Below, piece after piece: positions 20,874 to 33,018 of a stretch of DNA of 64,000 bases. How positions within the stretch are numbered: the first letter of the stretch is position 1; each line of letters starts with the position of its first letter. The stretch covers positions 26,028,714 through 26,092,713 of the forward strand of contig CM068323.1 in NCBI GenBank assembly GCA_034766995.1. The letters run 5' to 3'. The position numbers and the translations under genes were made by a program. Below the pieces are notes generated by a model. That model was given only the letters and a program-made list of their open reading frames with translations. It was not told the DNA's origin and ran no database searches. The stretch is from Acanthacorydalis orientalis (lineage: Eukaryota; Arthropoda; Insecta; Megaloptera; Corydalidae).

Positions 20874-22923
20874 GGTCGATCACGAACGAGCGACCCGTAT
20901 GACAAAGACTGCATAGTTTTATATTTTTATAACAGTAGACCTTTTTATCTGTGAACATACTTCGGAGGAACGTCGAACATGGGGTTTTTGTTTCGGATAG
21001 ATTTCTTGAAAGAATTAGCAGCTATGGTTAGTATTCTTGGTATTATGGCTAAAGCACTTTCTTGGATGAGCTTTCACTCTCATCAAAATCACGTATGTTC
21101 ATTCAGTAATTGATTATTGTTCATTTCGATGCTTCTATTGTCAAAGCGTTAAAATTCGCATGAACGATAACCAGAATGATCAGTTATTGAACATTTTTAA
21201 TCAGTCGATTGTTAGGAAGTGAAAATTCAGTCCTGACGGTGCTACAGATATTTTTATACAATTTTCGACTGAGTATTTTTAAAAGAATTTTATCGTTTGT
21301 AACGTTTTTTTTTTTATGAGAATTAGTTTTAAGTATTTGATAATGGTTATTTATAGATCGGTACTTACATGATATGTTCACTAGTTTGAGAAAGAGACAT
21401 TTATAAAAGTGAGAAGAGAGGAGTGTTTTTAAAAAATCGAAATTATTTTCTTGTATTATAGTAAAATAAAATAAACTGTAAGTAAACGGACTGAATATTT
21501 TTCAGAATTCTGTAAATTTGATCACAAGTACAGTAATATCTTAGTCCCGTTTAGGATAAATCAGGCCGATAAGTCGTCCGTTGTCGAATAGCTGATTTCA
21601 AAAGACGAGCCGGTCTTGGAACCCGTTCCTTTTTTAATAAACTGATTCTTGTCAGTTTTTTTATAATTCGACACGCACAATCGAGCTTGTGATATCTCTG
21701 GAAAATAAAAACGAACGTTTCAAACGTGAATGGACACACCAGACTTCTCGAAATCGAATTTCGTGTCTGAATAAAATAAACGTTTTAAAAAATAATACAA
21801 CTGTTATTTATTCTTCATCGAGAGGTCGTTATTATACAGTGTATACATACTTTTCCAGTGTTCTAAAACTAATATTAATCAATATGGCACGAAACAATTA
21901 CGATATAAAACATGTTAGTACTTGTGTTAGTTTATGTCTCTTATACTTGTTAGTCGATACCAGAAACACTTAAAAGATGGACTGGACTCGATTACTTTTA
22001 TGAATTTTCCTCAAAAGTACACGAGTACGTTTTCTATATCATCCTTTTGATTTTTTTATCTTCAGTTAGATGGAAATTGAAATCGTATGTAGAGGAAACG
22101 AACTCGCGATCCCTTCAGGATTCACACGGAGCAATCATGAATAACAGGTAAACATAAAAACTGTTTTTTCATTCTCACAGGAAAAGAAAACTATAAAGTT
22201 TCGAACATAAAACGAATAGATTTCAACAGGAAAACCTGTCAAGGAGACTTCAACATGTCTGCAAGAAATAAATTGTGCAGTGTTTGTGAATTTTTTTCTC
22301 TTTTCATGTTTACTGTTAGCGGTGTTTAATACTTCTTCACATTCTAGATTGTTTTCGATGAAGAATTGTGTGTTCTGTGGATCGTTTTGATATCGATTCC
22401 ACACACACTGATATAAAGTTATAAATTTTCATCGAACACAACTCACAATGTAAATTTTTCACAGATTTGGATCTGGTTTTGTATTCCGTCCATCATAATT
22501 CTACATATCTATTCTAGTAATTGTATTATTGATTTTCTTAAAAGAAACCTTATACATAAACAATTCATTTTGGTAATAATATGGCACGTTGTAATAATCG
22601 AAGATTTTTCATTGCGAAAAATCCGATTGTTCACAGTTTGATAAGACAACTCGCTCGTTGCCTTTATGGCACATGATTGAACATCTTAAGAACTAGTACT
22701 CTTTCCCGTTAGACTCTACCAGAATTTGTGAGGAATGCTTATTTTTTCTATATTCTGTCGTTCAATAGCTGTTCTTCTTCTCGTTATTTTTTAGACAGAA
22801 TTCTATGGCGAAATGTTTCGACGAAATTTCGCTTCGTTTTTGTTCCTTTTTTATGATTGGCTTTCTATACATTTTTTTTTGTCTTTTTAAAATATATTTA
22901 TTATTGGTTGTTTTTGTTTTGTG

Positions 22924-22954
<31 letters not shown>

Positions 22955-22990
22955 ATGTGTATATATATATATATATATATTTCGAAGCGC
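20874..22990. other. spacer between convergent DGAT2-family and KMO genes
   Basis: The two genes converge here. It contains the DGAT2 3' UTR (tandem AATAAA hexamers at 21465-21475), unique-looking AT-rich DNA, the KMO 3' UTR with AATAAA on the minus strand at 22897-22902, and an (AT)n-(GT)n-(AT)n array at 22923-22980 immediately past the KMO stop. No other gene is seen. Confidence 0.65.
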
Positions 22991-25900
22991 TTAAAAGTTA
23001 AACGCTCGGTAATTATCATTGAGGGACGTAGTGTTGTTTATAAGAAGGATTACAGTGGCCAGAAGAATTATAGCTGGAAGTAGAAGCGTGATGCGTGAAA
23101 GGATCTGAAAAAAGGAATAAAAAAAAATAAAACTTCTGATAGAAATGACAAACTCGAGTCCATGTATTGACGACTGTTTGAAATTCTATTGACCGAATGA
23201 TTCCATCAGAGATCTCTGAATAATTTTAAATCTATGCGTCGATTTTTTGTATTTCGTGATTTATAAAACAGACTGTTACGAAATAAAGATGTAATCGGCG
23301 ATTGAAACGTTACAGTTTTACTCAGGTGTGCGTTTTTGTTCTTGTTTTTTATTTTTTAATTTAAAAGATGTTGTGTCAATCGATGGTTCAGTTAACATGA
23401 AATATTGATTAGAAATGTTTCTAATCGAATGTAAATTTTTGAATTTAATCTGAATAGAAGTATGATAAGATCTTCTTATGACATCATATATACACAGTTA
23501 TTGATGATGATTGTCTGCATGTATGTGTTGCCGGCAAAGTCCGACTTTGACTAGTCAATATACATCCTGATTTTTAAAATTAAAATTAGATTATCCTCAC
23601 CCACAAATTCATTGATTTAATTTTATAAATCAGGATGTATATTGACTAGTCAAACATGACTAGTCGAATTTTGCCGGCAACATGTGGATCTCACGCCTTC
23701 AATATTTAAAATAACAATAACGACAGAGAGACTCGATAATAAGAATGATTTGCGATCGTACCTTGTTCTGCCACTTCCTGTTCTTCAGACACTGTAAGTA
23801 TCCCAGATCTGTGAACGTGACCGAGTTGTACAGAGGCACCCACCTGGTCGGAATCGTCCTGTACAGCACGTCGTCGACCTTCTTGCGTATCATGAACGAT
23901 TTTCGGTTCACCAGATCTCTCATCTACAACAAGACAGCACAGCCGCTCCGTACACGTCCGTATTTAGTCACAGAAGCACCACCAGACGCACCTCTTTGTA
24001 ATTGTACATGGCGAGATCGCAGATGGTGTGCGCGTCGTCGACCCTCGCGTCCGTGAACGCGTTCAGCACGGCCGCCATGTCGCCGCGGTGCTCGTCGATC
24101 AGTCTGTCGAGCAGCAGACAGTCCTCGAACCCCGCGTTCATTCCCTGTCCGTAGAACGGGACCATCGCGTGCGCCGCGTCGCCGACGATCACGCACTTGT
24201 CGTCCAGATGATACGGTTTGCATTTGATCGAGATCAGCGGCGACGGCGTCGTGCCGAAGAAGTCTCTCACGAGCCGATCGCGGCCGATCAACGGTACCGA
24301 GTCCGGGAAGTTGGCCGCGAAGAAGTCGATCAGCTGATCGGGCGTCCGCAGCGAACGGAATTTCTCGAACGGCATGAACAACGTGACCGTGTACGAACAG
24401 TCCTGGTTCGGCAACGCGATCATCATGAACTCGCCCCTCGGCCATATGTGCAGGTAATTCTGATCGATCTGGAACTGCGAAGAGAATCAGATACGAAGAT
24501 CCCGACTGTTTGGAGCAGGCGTACGTAACGTATTTGAAAGAATATCGCTGGAATACAGTTGTCGAGCGACCGTACCAACTCTCTTAATTAACCCCGTGAG
24601 CGTTTATGACGACTATACTAGTCATGTAGAAAAAAATTCACTTTTGCTATTTATTGTAAAGTTTAGGTGAAAAAAATATATATATATTTGTAATTTTAGC
24701 ACGTTTCAGAATATTTCTAAGCAGTTTTCTCTTTGTTCCGTGAATCTAGAGAAGGTATTATATATATAGAGTATAATAGAACATTTTTTGAAGTAAATAA
24801 TGTTTTTATTTATCCTCCCAGATGACCTTTACCGATAGTGATGAAAATATATCTTTACATCCAAGAAAACGGAAAAGAGTGAAAACACCTGTAACATCTT
24901 CTGATGAAAGTAGTGATAAGGTTGAAGGAGATAATGAAGATGCGGTTTTACATACAAAGACATAGAAAAGAATATCAGTAATTTCAACGTCTTCTGACGA
25001 AAGTACCGATGGGGATGAAGAAGAAGGCAATGAACCCGATAAAGAAAATGAAAATTTAAATGTACAATGGAATATTAGGAGCGGTGGTTCGAAATATTCT
25101 AAATTTTCAATTTGTTAAGCGGTCGAATAACACAAGCAAATATTAAAAGTGAGAACTTTTAGAAATGTCGCCAGGTCCTTGTGTTACTGCATACAGAATA
25201 TATTAAATATCAACGTATCTATTGATAATCAGAAGCGACATTTCGAATAATTTTTTTTTGATCAAAAATGTTCAATTAATCATTGTTGATCAACATACCG
25301 ATAATTAAAACAGACAGGTGCGAAGAAAACGCTCTACTTATTGACCATTCATCGGGAATTTTTAATAATTCTGAATTAAATCTATTGTGGAAAGGTTTTA
25401 ATTTCAATCTAAATTGACAAGTCAGATAACAATCAAATATGATTTATTGCTCATGTTTGACAAGAATATATTTGAGATAATCTACACGACTGAACAAAGA
25501 ATCGATTTATGTAAGTGAACCACACACACACACACACACGTCAGAACTGTTTTGTAATCGAATTCTTTCTCTTTACATTTCTAATGCAATCTACACAGTG
25601 GACACACGCAAGTATATTGAGTGCACAGAAAACATATTGTAACAGTTCTATATGTTAATTAAATCAGTTTCTTTCTGGCCTTTCTCTGTCACTGAAATAC
25701 ATTCGATTCGATTTGTTTATAAATGCTTCGAAACATGTACTTTGAAACTGTGTTAATATTTTTATATTGAAATGCTGCAAGTCGAGTGAAAAGAAGACCT
25801 TCGAACGTGTGCGGTGAGTGAATTTTTATTTAAATCATTAAACAATAATACGAGCAGATTTGTCTCGAATTAATCCAACGATTGTCTATTATTTCGAAAC

Positions 25901-26178
25901 AATATCTGTATTCAAAAATATAAGAATGACGATTGGAAACAGATCTTTAAAAAAAACATGTCTTACTTTTCCGTCTTCGTCTGATGGAATACACAATTCC
26001 AAATATCCAGTGTTGATATACGTTTGACTGAAATCGAACATGGGCATCTTCATCATGTGCTTTCGCACTGTCGAAAAAGCACCATCGGCCCCAATTATTA
26101 AATCAGCTTCGATTTCTGTCGTATCCTTTGTATCAGTTCTGGAAAATTTGGAATAATAATTTATGTTTGAATTTTATT

Positions 26179-26222
<44 letters not shown>

Positions 26223-27479
26223 CTGCTGTGTATATAAAGTTATAAATAATACCTCAACAATGTCAAATGGCCCTCGTTTAATTTAGCATCAATCAGTTTA
26301 TGATTGAAATGTAAATTTACGTTTGGATATTTTTCAGCAGCTGTAAATAAGAAATATGTAATTATAGTAGATATTTAATTCAATATATACTTAAGTACGT
26401 ATATGATTATGTGTGTAGTTTATGTTATATTATACTTTACGTGTATTGCCGAATTACAAGCAAAAATTGCCTGAAAATGTCTATTCGAACGTTTATAGAA
26501 TCTCTCTTTATTCTCATTGAATTGCTCGCACATTCATTCGATTCTTTTCATTGTTATAAAACTGTTTAAATAAATTAAAATCGTGCCCGATCATGAAATA
26601 AATCTAAAAATGATAGTCTCGATGTGTTTGCGATTGTGAAAAAAAAAAACTTTTCCGGCAAAATAATTTCAATAATATAAACAAACGTCAGCGGATCGAC
26701 TTTATGCACATGAAATGATTTATCGAACGCCTTTCACCCTGCAATTTATTTGTGATTAATGTAAACAACACACCTGGAGAATAAATACGAGATTTAGTTA
26801 TCGATTCTCGATTTGTACGAACAACAAACACTAATTAATGATTCTAGGCCAGTGAATGAGAAAAATTGAAAAAACTGACTGTGCGAAAAATTGTAAACGA
26901 CAATTTATCAATAAACAACTGCTATAAATCATTTCGAATGAATTTTATATAAAAATGTCTACATGTTTTCATTTGTGTCGTTTTAGCAACGTGCTAGAAT
27001 ATCGGACAGTCTTTTAGAATCAAATGTCAATAAGTTTTGAACTCTTATTTCACTTGAAAACAAATCCGGTGCAAATTCGCTTTTTTATTCGATCGATTTT
27101 CTCGTTTTCAACAATAATTCATATTGAATAGACGTGAAACGTCGACACAACAACTAAAATCGAATCGTTCTCTCTCTCTCTCAGTTATAATAAATATCTG
27201 ATAAAAATGTTCAGTATAAGGGAAAAAAAACGCATTCGTACAAAAATCAGGAAATATCAAGTCTATACTTTTACATAACCGAACAGAAACCTGTTCTGTG
27301 CATTAAACAGAAGCCTCACAGCGTTCGAATTGTAATGTGAGATGTGCATTAGGTAATTTATTACTAAAAATGTGTGTGAATAAAGGAGCATTCACCTGTT
27401 AGTAACACTTCGTTCAAGTACTTGCGACCGATCGAGTAGATACACTGGAATTATAGACACAGTTCAATTTATTAGAACA

Positions 27480-27540
<61 letters not shown>

Positions 27541-28800
27541 CAGGTGGCATACGAAACATGTACGGAATTTCTGATGAAAATCGTTTGATTATTCAACATA
27601 AAATGTCTGTTAAACAAGGGTTGAAATCTTAAAAGGATTTCAAATTTTCTATCTCAATGTTTCATTTTATACAATTTCTATAAATTGTATTTAAAACTGT
27701 TATTATTGTATGTAGATTAAATGTAAGGACCTCATGGTATATGTAGAAGTGAGTTCGAAACGATAAAAAAAGACATAATTAAATGTCATTAATAGAAATA
27801 ACACTTTCCTGTTTTCTGGTACAGAATTAATGAGCTATCCATAAAGGGTATCTTTACCCCATACACGATTTTTATATTTCTAATTTTTCTTGTGATTAAA
27901 AATTATCAAAAATTAAAAATGTTCGACTTGTCTACGATTGATTAGTGAAAGAATCTCTCACACTTCTCCCACAACATTTCGTACACGGACACCTACTTGT
28001 TTGGAGAGTACATCGTACGGTATGTTACGCAGAGATCCATCTTTCGTATGGATCATTCTCCCGCACATCGGAATTCCATGCTCGTTGACCATATGATCTT
28101 CGAGACCGACTATCCGTAGGGCGGCCCTAGCCCGGTTCGACATTGACAGATTGATAGAACGGCCCTTTACTAGATCTGCTTTTCTTATATCTACGATTGA
28201 AACGAGACTCGTTCAGTACAGGTCTTTGATAAATATCATCTTTTTTTAAGAAAAAGAAACAGTATTTTGTTACAATCGTTCGTGACAAAAGTCGGATATT
28301 TTTCAATCTTTTTTTATTCGTCGAGCTTGTTTGTTTTCTTAGATAACTATCTAATAGACCTGCAATTGTTCTGTCGTCCAATTACTCTCTACTCACGCGT
28401 TGATTAATCTATTCGCACGTTTCGTTATTGAAATAAATACTCAAAAAACACAAAAAAGCATCGGCTTTCAATGCAAGCACCTAATGTATGTACGATAGTT
28501 CCAAGACAATGACGTTATAAATCTGCGAGAAAAAATATGATCGACATCTCTAATAACCACCAATACGATTGTTAAGACTAGCATGCGAGGCTCTACCGTT
28601 TTCATACAAGAATTCGTTACCTTCTCTGTATTCATACAAATCGACCTCGAATCCACGTTTCGCCATGAAACAAGCACAAAGTGAACCGACCTGTAACGAA
28701 ACACGTGTCTGAGTTAATATCGACGAAATCCAATAATCATTCTTTTACTGTAATCTAAGAGAATTTCAATTTAAATTTTTCACACACACACACATACATT

Positions 28801-28870
<70 letters not shown>

Positions 28871-29742
28871 AATGTATATATGTATATATGTACATATGCA
28901 CATACAAAATATATTCATGAATATACGACATAGATAAGATAATTGTGTTTAATGTTAAAGATGCCAGTATTTAACAGAAATACTACGTTTTCTTTTCATG
29001 GTCGTCATGTTTTAGTTCCATCATTTGGGAACACACTGATGATGAAATATCGCATCAAGTACAAACATGATTTATGGAACGATCACGAAAAATCAAACAT
29101 GTTCGTTTATAAAAAAAAAATAATTATCTCGAACGATCGGAGCTGCTTCTGTTCGAATAGGGATTTAATTTCAAAAATGAAAATATTTAACATTAAGTCT
29201 AAATTTCTTGTTTCAAATCGTGTAAACTTTTTCACATAAAATGTTCAATAATCGATTAGCTTATATGTATTTCTGAATGGTTTATAATCAAATAGATATT
29301 TCCGAAAGTGAATTCGGTCAGTGTCAAAAAAAAAACCTCTGATTAACAATTATAGTTGTTTTTTTCATACAGTGAGTTGTAAAAAATGTATAAAAAATAC
29401 ATTCAATATGTTTAATAAATTAAAACGCTATGAATCGATTTTCTTCACAATTTATTAACAAAATCAATAAATTTTAAATCACAAACAATATATTTGATTA
29501 AAAAAAGTAATAAATCACCGACCATCGTTCTAAATGAATAACAACAATCAATCTTCACACAATTATTCTAAAACGAAATCGTTTTTTTTTTCGATAGAAC
29601 ACTATAACAACCCTAAAAAGTCTCAGCTTGTTCGAATTGTTTATTTTCTTAAAAAAAATAATAAAGGAATTACCAGTCCACCGCCGACGATGGCGATTTT
29701 CAGCGGTCTATCGAGTCCGTTTTTCCTCTGAGCTTCCTCCAT
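22991..29742 (-). CDS. KMO: kynurenine 3-monooxygenase (cinnabar orthologue)
   Basis: FAD- and NADPH-dependent hydroxylase of the mitochondrial outer membrane that turns kynurenine into 3-hydroxykynurenine, the step leading to ommochrome pigments in insects. Nine exons on the minus strand, in order: 29742-29674, 28690-28621, 28175-27997, 27444-27396, 26340-26253, 26138-25967, 24474-23992, 23923-23762, 23104-22991; 461 residues, all phases closing. The start sits in a strong context (GCCATGG). FAD site GGGLVG at 20-25 is split by intron 1; [12 protein letters not shown] begins exon 3; [11 protein letters not shown] is in exon 6; [19 protein letters not shown] is in exon 7. The last exon encodes the hydrophobic membrane anchor (about 430-447). 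It looks fully functional. Introns carry (AT)n arrays, a MITE and a piggyBac remnant. Its 5' end faces the thioredoxin-repeat gene. Confidence 0.96.
23527..23681. mobile_element. palindromic MITE in KMO intron 8
   Basis: A 155-base element with inverted ends GTTGCCGGCAAA and a body that is almost wholly palindromic (ACTAGTCAATATACATCCTG in one arm and its complement in the other, with about ten extra bases in the right arm). ATGT flanks both sides (23523-23526 and 23682-23685), a likely 4-base target-site duplication. It is noncoding, and its superfamily is not settled. Confidence 0.85.
24588..25118 (+). pseudogene. piggyBac-like element 5' end and broken transposase N-terminus
   Basis: In KMO intron 6, opposite to the gene. 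A TTAA target (24588-24591) is followed by CCCCGTGAGCGTTTATGACG and ACTATACTAGTCAT, a piggyBac-like end with its sub-terminal palindrome. From 24822 a frame reads [19 protein letters not shown], a Ser/Asp/Glu-rich region with repeated TSSDES, an in-frame stop at 24963-24965, then [16 protein letters not shown] and a final stop at 25116-25118. The second half matches the minus-strand remnant near 20400-20510, so both come from one family. The DDE domain is missing. Confidence 0.75.
28786..28882. repeat. (AT)n array inside a palindrome
   Basis: CATACATTCAATATAT leads into the array and ATATATTGAATGTATATATG follows it, so the whole block is self-complementary and could extrude a cruciform. It lies in KMO intron 1, between exon 1 and exon 2. 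Confidence 0.75.
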
Positions 29743-31112
29743 GGCCGACGACAAACACACAACTGCGACGCTTGTATTCTTTTTTCACTACTCGCGTGGC
29801 TCGTGTGTGAAATCCACCACCCATGAGAAGTAATACAATACTACACACAAGGTGACATGCGGTGTGTGTATATTTGTGTGTGTGTGTGTGTGCATCATTT
29901 AATTGAATCGTACGATTAGTCGAAGAATAGAATTAGAAAAAAAAACACAAATTCCGGTCACTGTAATATGTGTGTACGATTATAAGAAATACAAGACGGT
30001 GTCGGTTACTCGGGTTCGTTTTACCGATCAGATCAGCGGTCGTGTATCCGCGGTATTCGCGTCTGTGAGGTTGGAATATGAAGTGTTTAATGATTGGAAC
30101 TTTTTTTCCCTTTTCGAGAACCCTACAACTATATGAATGCTATTTGCATCAATTTTCATTTTATTTTTTTTATGAAAAATGGATTATGTATTCCAATTAG
30201 AAACATACTTACCACTGGCTTTCATTAGGTGATCCTGTCCCACAAAGTCCTAGTCCTGATGTCTGATAATGAATTTGTTGATTATGGGCTCTGTTAATTC
30301 GGATTTTGAGTGGCGATTTTAATGTAAATTTTGCTTTAGAGGAGGCACGACTTTTGATTGATTTTTTTGATCATAAATTTAATTTTAAAATGAATAATGG
30401 TCTCTATGTATCCATAACTAAATAGGGAAGTACAATTGACGCTGTATTTGTTAGATATGTAGATAAATTACAATCAAAAACGTCTGTTCGTTTGTATCAT
30501 CGGAATTTGATTTTCTCTGAGATTGCTGACATGGCGTTCCTAGTGTCGTCGAACCTGTATATTATATTTGTGTACTGAAAAAAAGAACAGTGTCGGATGC
30601 GGTCGAGCGGCGTGATGTCTTCGCGCGCGCCTTCCGCCATCGAGACGAGATGATAAATGATCTGAAGCGATATCCGTGCGGTCGTTCTGACTGAAACCAT
30701 CTGATGGTGGGATCGACGACGGACGGTGACGTCACGCGCGTTAAAAATAACACTCGCTGCCGACGCACGTGACGCCATCGAGCGAGGCGGCGGGCAGAAG
30801 ACGCCGTCGAGCCGTGTTCTTCTACATCGGACGTGCCGTCCGCGCGCGTTCGCGTCCGTCGCCGTCGGTGCGGACAGAGACGGGCAGGTGCGAGCGTGAG
30901 CGTCGTCGGCAGCGACGCGTGGGCCGCGGTGTCGAGCGGACGCGCTCCTCGCGGCCGATCCGGCAAACGAACGACGGTCGTGGCGGCGCGGCCGTGCTCG
31001 CACTGTTGGGAAGTCTTCGCGTAGACAGACAGACAGAAAGGAAGGTAGGAAGGGTCACCGGGAGGTCCAGCGAGGGAGAGTGCGTGCGTGCGAGTGACTC
31101 CTCCAGTCGGTC
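29743..31112. promoter_or_regulatory. divergent intergenic region between KMO and the thioredoxin-repeat gene
   Basis: The two genes are transcribed away from each other. The KMO side (29743-30200) has a short (GT)n and unique DNA. A retroelement endonuclease remnant sits at 30304-30490. From about 30560 to 31112 the DNA turns strongly GC- and CpG-rich with no TATA box in view; this is the likely promoter and 5' UTR of the thioredoxin-repeat gene. Long open frames on both strands of this GC-rich block have no recognisable domain and look like by-products of base composition. Confidence 0.55.
30304..30490 (+). pseudogene. retroelement-type endonuclease (EEP fold) fragment
   Basis: The frame reads ILSGDFNVNFALEEARLLID, then a linker, one in-frame stop (TAG near 30423), then GSTIDAVFVRYVD. 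GDFN is the catalytic block of the endonuclease/exonuclease/phosphatase fold, and STIDAVF matches the later conserved Asp block of endonucleases carried by LINE- or Helitron-type elements. Only the end of the domain is left. Confidence 0.6.
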
Positions 31113-32984
31113 ATGTTCCCCAATGTGCGGTGGTGGTCGCGGCTGCTGCTTGTGTTAGTGCTAGTGGTGGCCATCGGCTTCGGGCCTCTGTGCGCCGCGG
31201 CTGCGAAGAAGCCGTCCGCGTCGGCCGGCGCGTCCAGTGGCGGCGCCGCCAAAGACTCCGCCGTCATCGAGGAGGTCACGGCGAAACAACTCGAGCGAAT
31301 TCTCAACGACAAAGACTTTGTGGCAGTGTACTGGTGTAAGTGATCTGTTTTTCTGAGAGACGAATAGAATATGTGTCCGCTTCAGAGCAGCGCCCGTTCG
31401 GCCGTGTGTCTCCGCCGTGTGTCGCCTGTCCGCTGCTGTGTGCACCCTGTGTCGTTATTCTTGTATTTATTTATTTATTTTCGTTTCTTTTTTCTCTTCT
31501 TCGTCTTCGCTTAATAATTCGCTTTCGACAGACCTCCGTGCCGCTGACGTGGAGTGCTATATTAGTATTCACCTACGGCCAGGTCTGAGATTTTATCTCT
31601 CGGTTCTGTACGAACACTTACACATGTACAAAATAGAAAGGACCTATACTGTGCGTTACAACTCATTCAAATTTAATAGATATAAAATTTAACCGTTAAA
31701 CTCGACTATTAATCTCTCAAGTCTTAAATATCAAATTACAGTGACGTTATTTGAATTGAAATTTGATTTATCGAGTCGCCAGTTTGTATTAACAAGCAGA
31801 TAAGAATAAAATCGTTTTCTATCTATATACTTTTTACAAAAAAAATCATCTTTATTAGTATCAATCTATCTAAACAGTGACATTGTCGATTAATCTCTGT
31901 TATAGTTTTAGAGGAATTGCTTTTTTAACCGTAGTGTTTAAAAAAATCATCGCTCGTTGGTTTTGTATTAAAATTATTCTTATTTCGATATGAATTTCAT
32001 TTTTCTTCGATTCGTTTCTACAGACGACCGATAAAAACTAAGATTCTTATAAAAAAGTACACTTGTGCTTTCTCTATTTTTCTCGATAAACTACTGATCG
32101 ATTTTCAGTTAAATAAATTCGTTTCTACTTTACAGAGATTCTTAGTTTCGCCCGCTGAGAATTCTGGTATTCTTGATTCCGATTTAAAAATAGATTGATT
32201 TTGTTAAAGTAAATAACAAACAAGACATTATCTCGATCACTGTTCGTTGCCAGTTCGAAGATCTCATATGTCACGCTGATTTTTATAAAAAGAAAAGGGA
32301 ACGTGCAATCAGACAGTAATTAGCTGTACAGACCGTCGACTCCGTTAAATTTAGACGACGGCTGTTCGGGTGTGCAATGCTCTCTTCAATTATGTAAACT
32401 AATTAAGTGCACATTAATCATCTGAATCGGTCCGCGATGTTCAAACGTTCAGCGTGTTCGGCCGGTCGGTGGTACCCGCTTCGATCCGTCGTCACGCCGT
32501 TTATCCTTATAAGACGACGTCGCACTGATAAGAATAGTGAACGGATACGAAGGGGGTAATCCGATCCCGTACGCCCCGGCGCGGTTATAAAACGTCAGGG
32601 GCCGAACGGGAGCCGACCATTATGTTTTCGCATTGTCTGCGAGTGAAGACGTCGTCGTCGTCGTCGTCCGGTGTTTATAAATATCGGTGGATCTATCTTT
32701 CGAGCGGCTACATAGCAACGTACGAACGAACGAACGCACAGGCTCATCACACAAGCGACTGAATATGTCTATTCTTGTGGCGACCATCCTAATTAATGTT
32801 GTTTGTTTTTTAACACGGTCCCGTTTCGTAATGTACGCCAGTGTGCGGATTTCATCTCTACGAGCCGATTGCTTTTCGCAATGTCAATACACAACACACA
32901 CACACACACACAGACAGGCATTTAGCATGCTTGTGCACGCCCGCACAAATATAAATATAATTACATTATATATCTATCTGTATG

Positions 32985-33018
<34 letters not shown>

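Larger units (their letters stand above)
22923..28869. repeat. (AT)n microsatellites in and beside KMO
   Basis: Separate tracts at 22923-22980 (AT/GT/AT, past the stop), 26182-26217 (intron 5), 27484-27529 (intron 4) and 28802-28868 (intron 1/2 side, intron 2). The range given spans the set; the DNA between them is described under KMO. Confidence 0.9.

Noticed and set aside
23699..23761. Read-through of KMO exon 8 to a stop at 23699
   Set aside because: A GT donor at 23760-23761 joins in phase to the exon at 23104-22991, which supplies the membrane anchor expected in the family.
30497..31158. Overlapping long open frames on both strands before the thioredoxin-repeat gene
   Set aside because: Arg/Ala/Ser-rich translations of a CpG-rich promoter block with no domain, no splice fit and several frames open at once.
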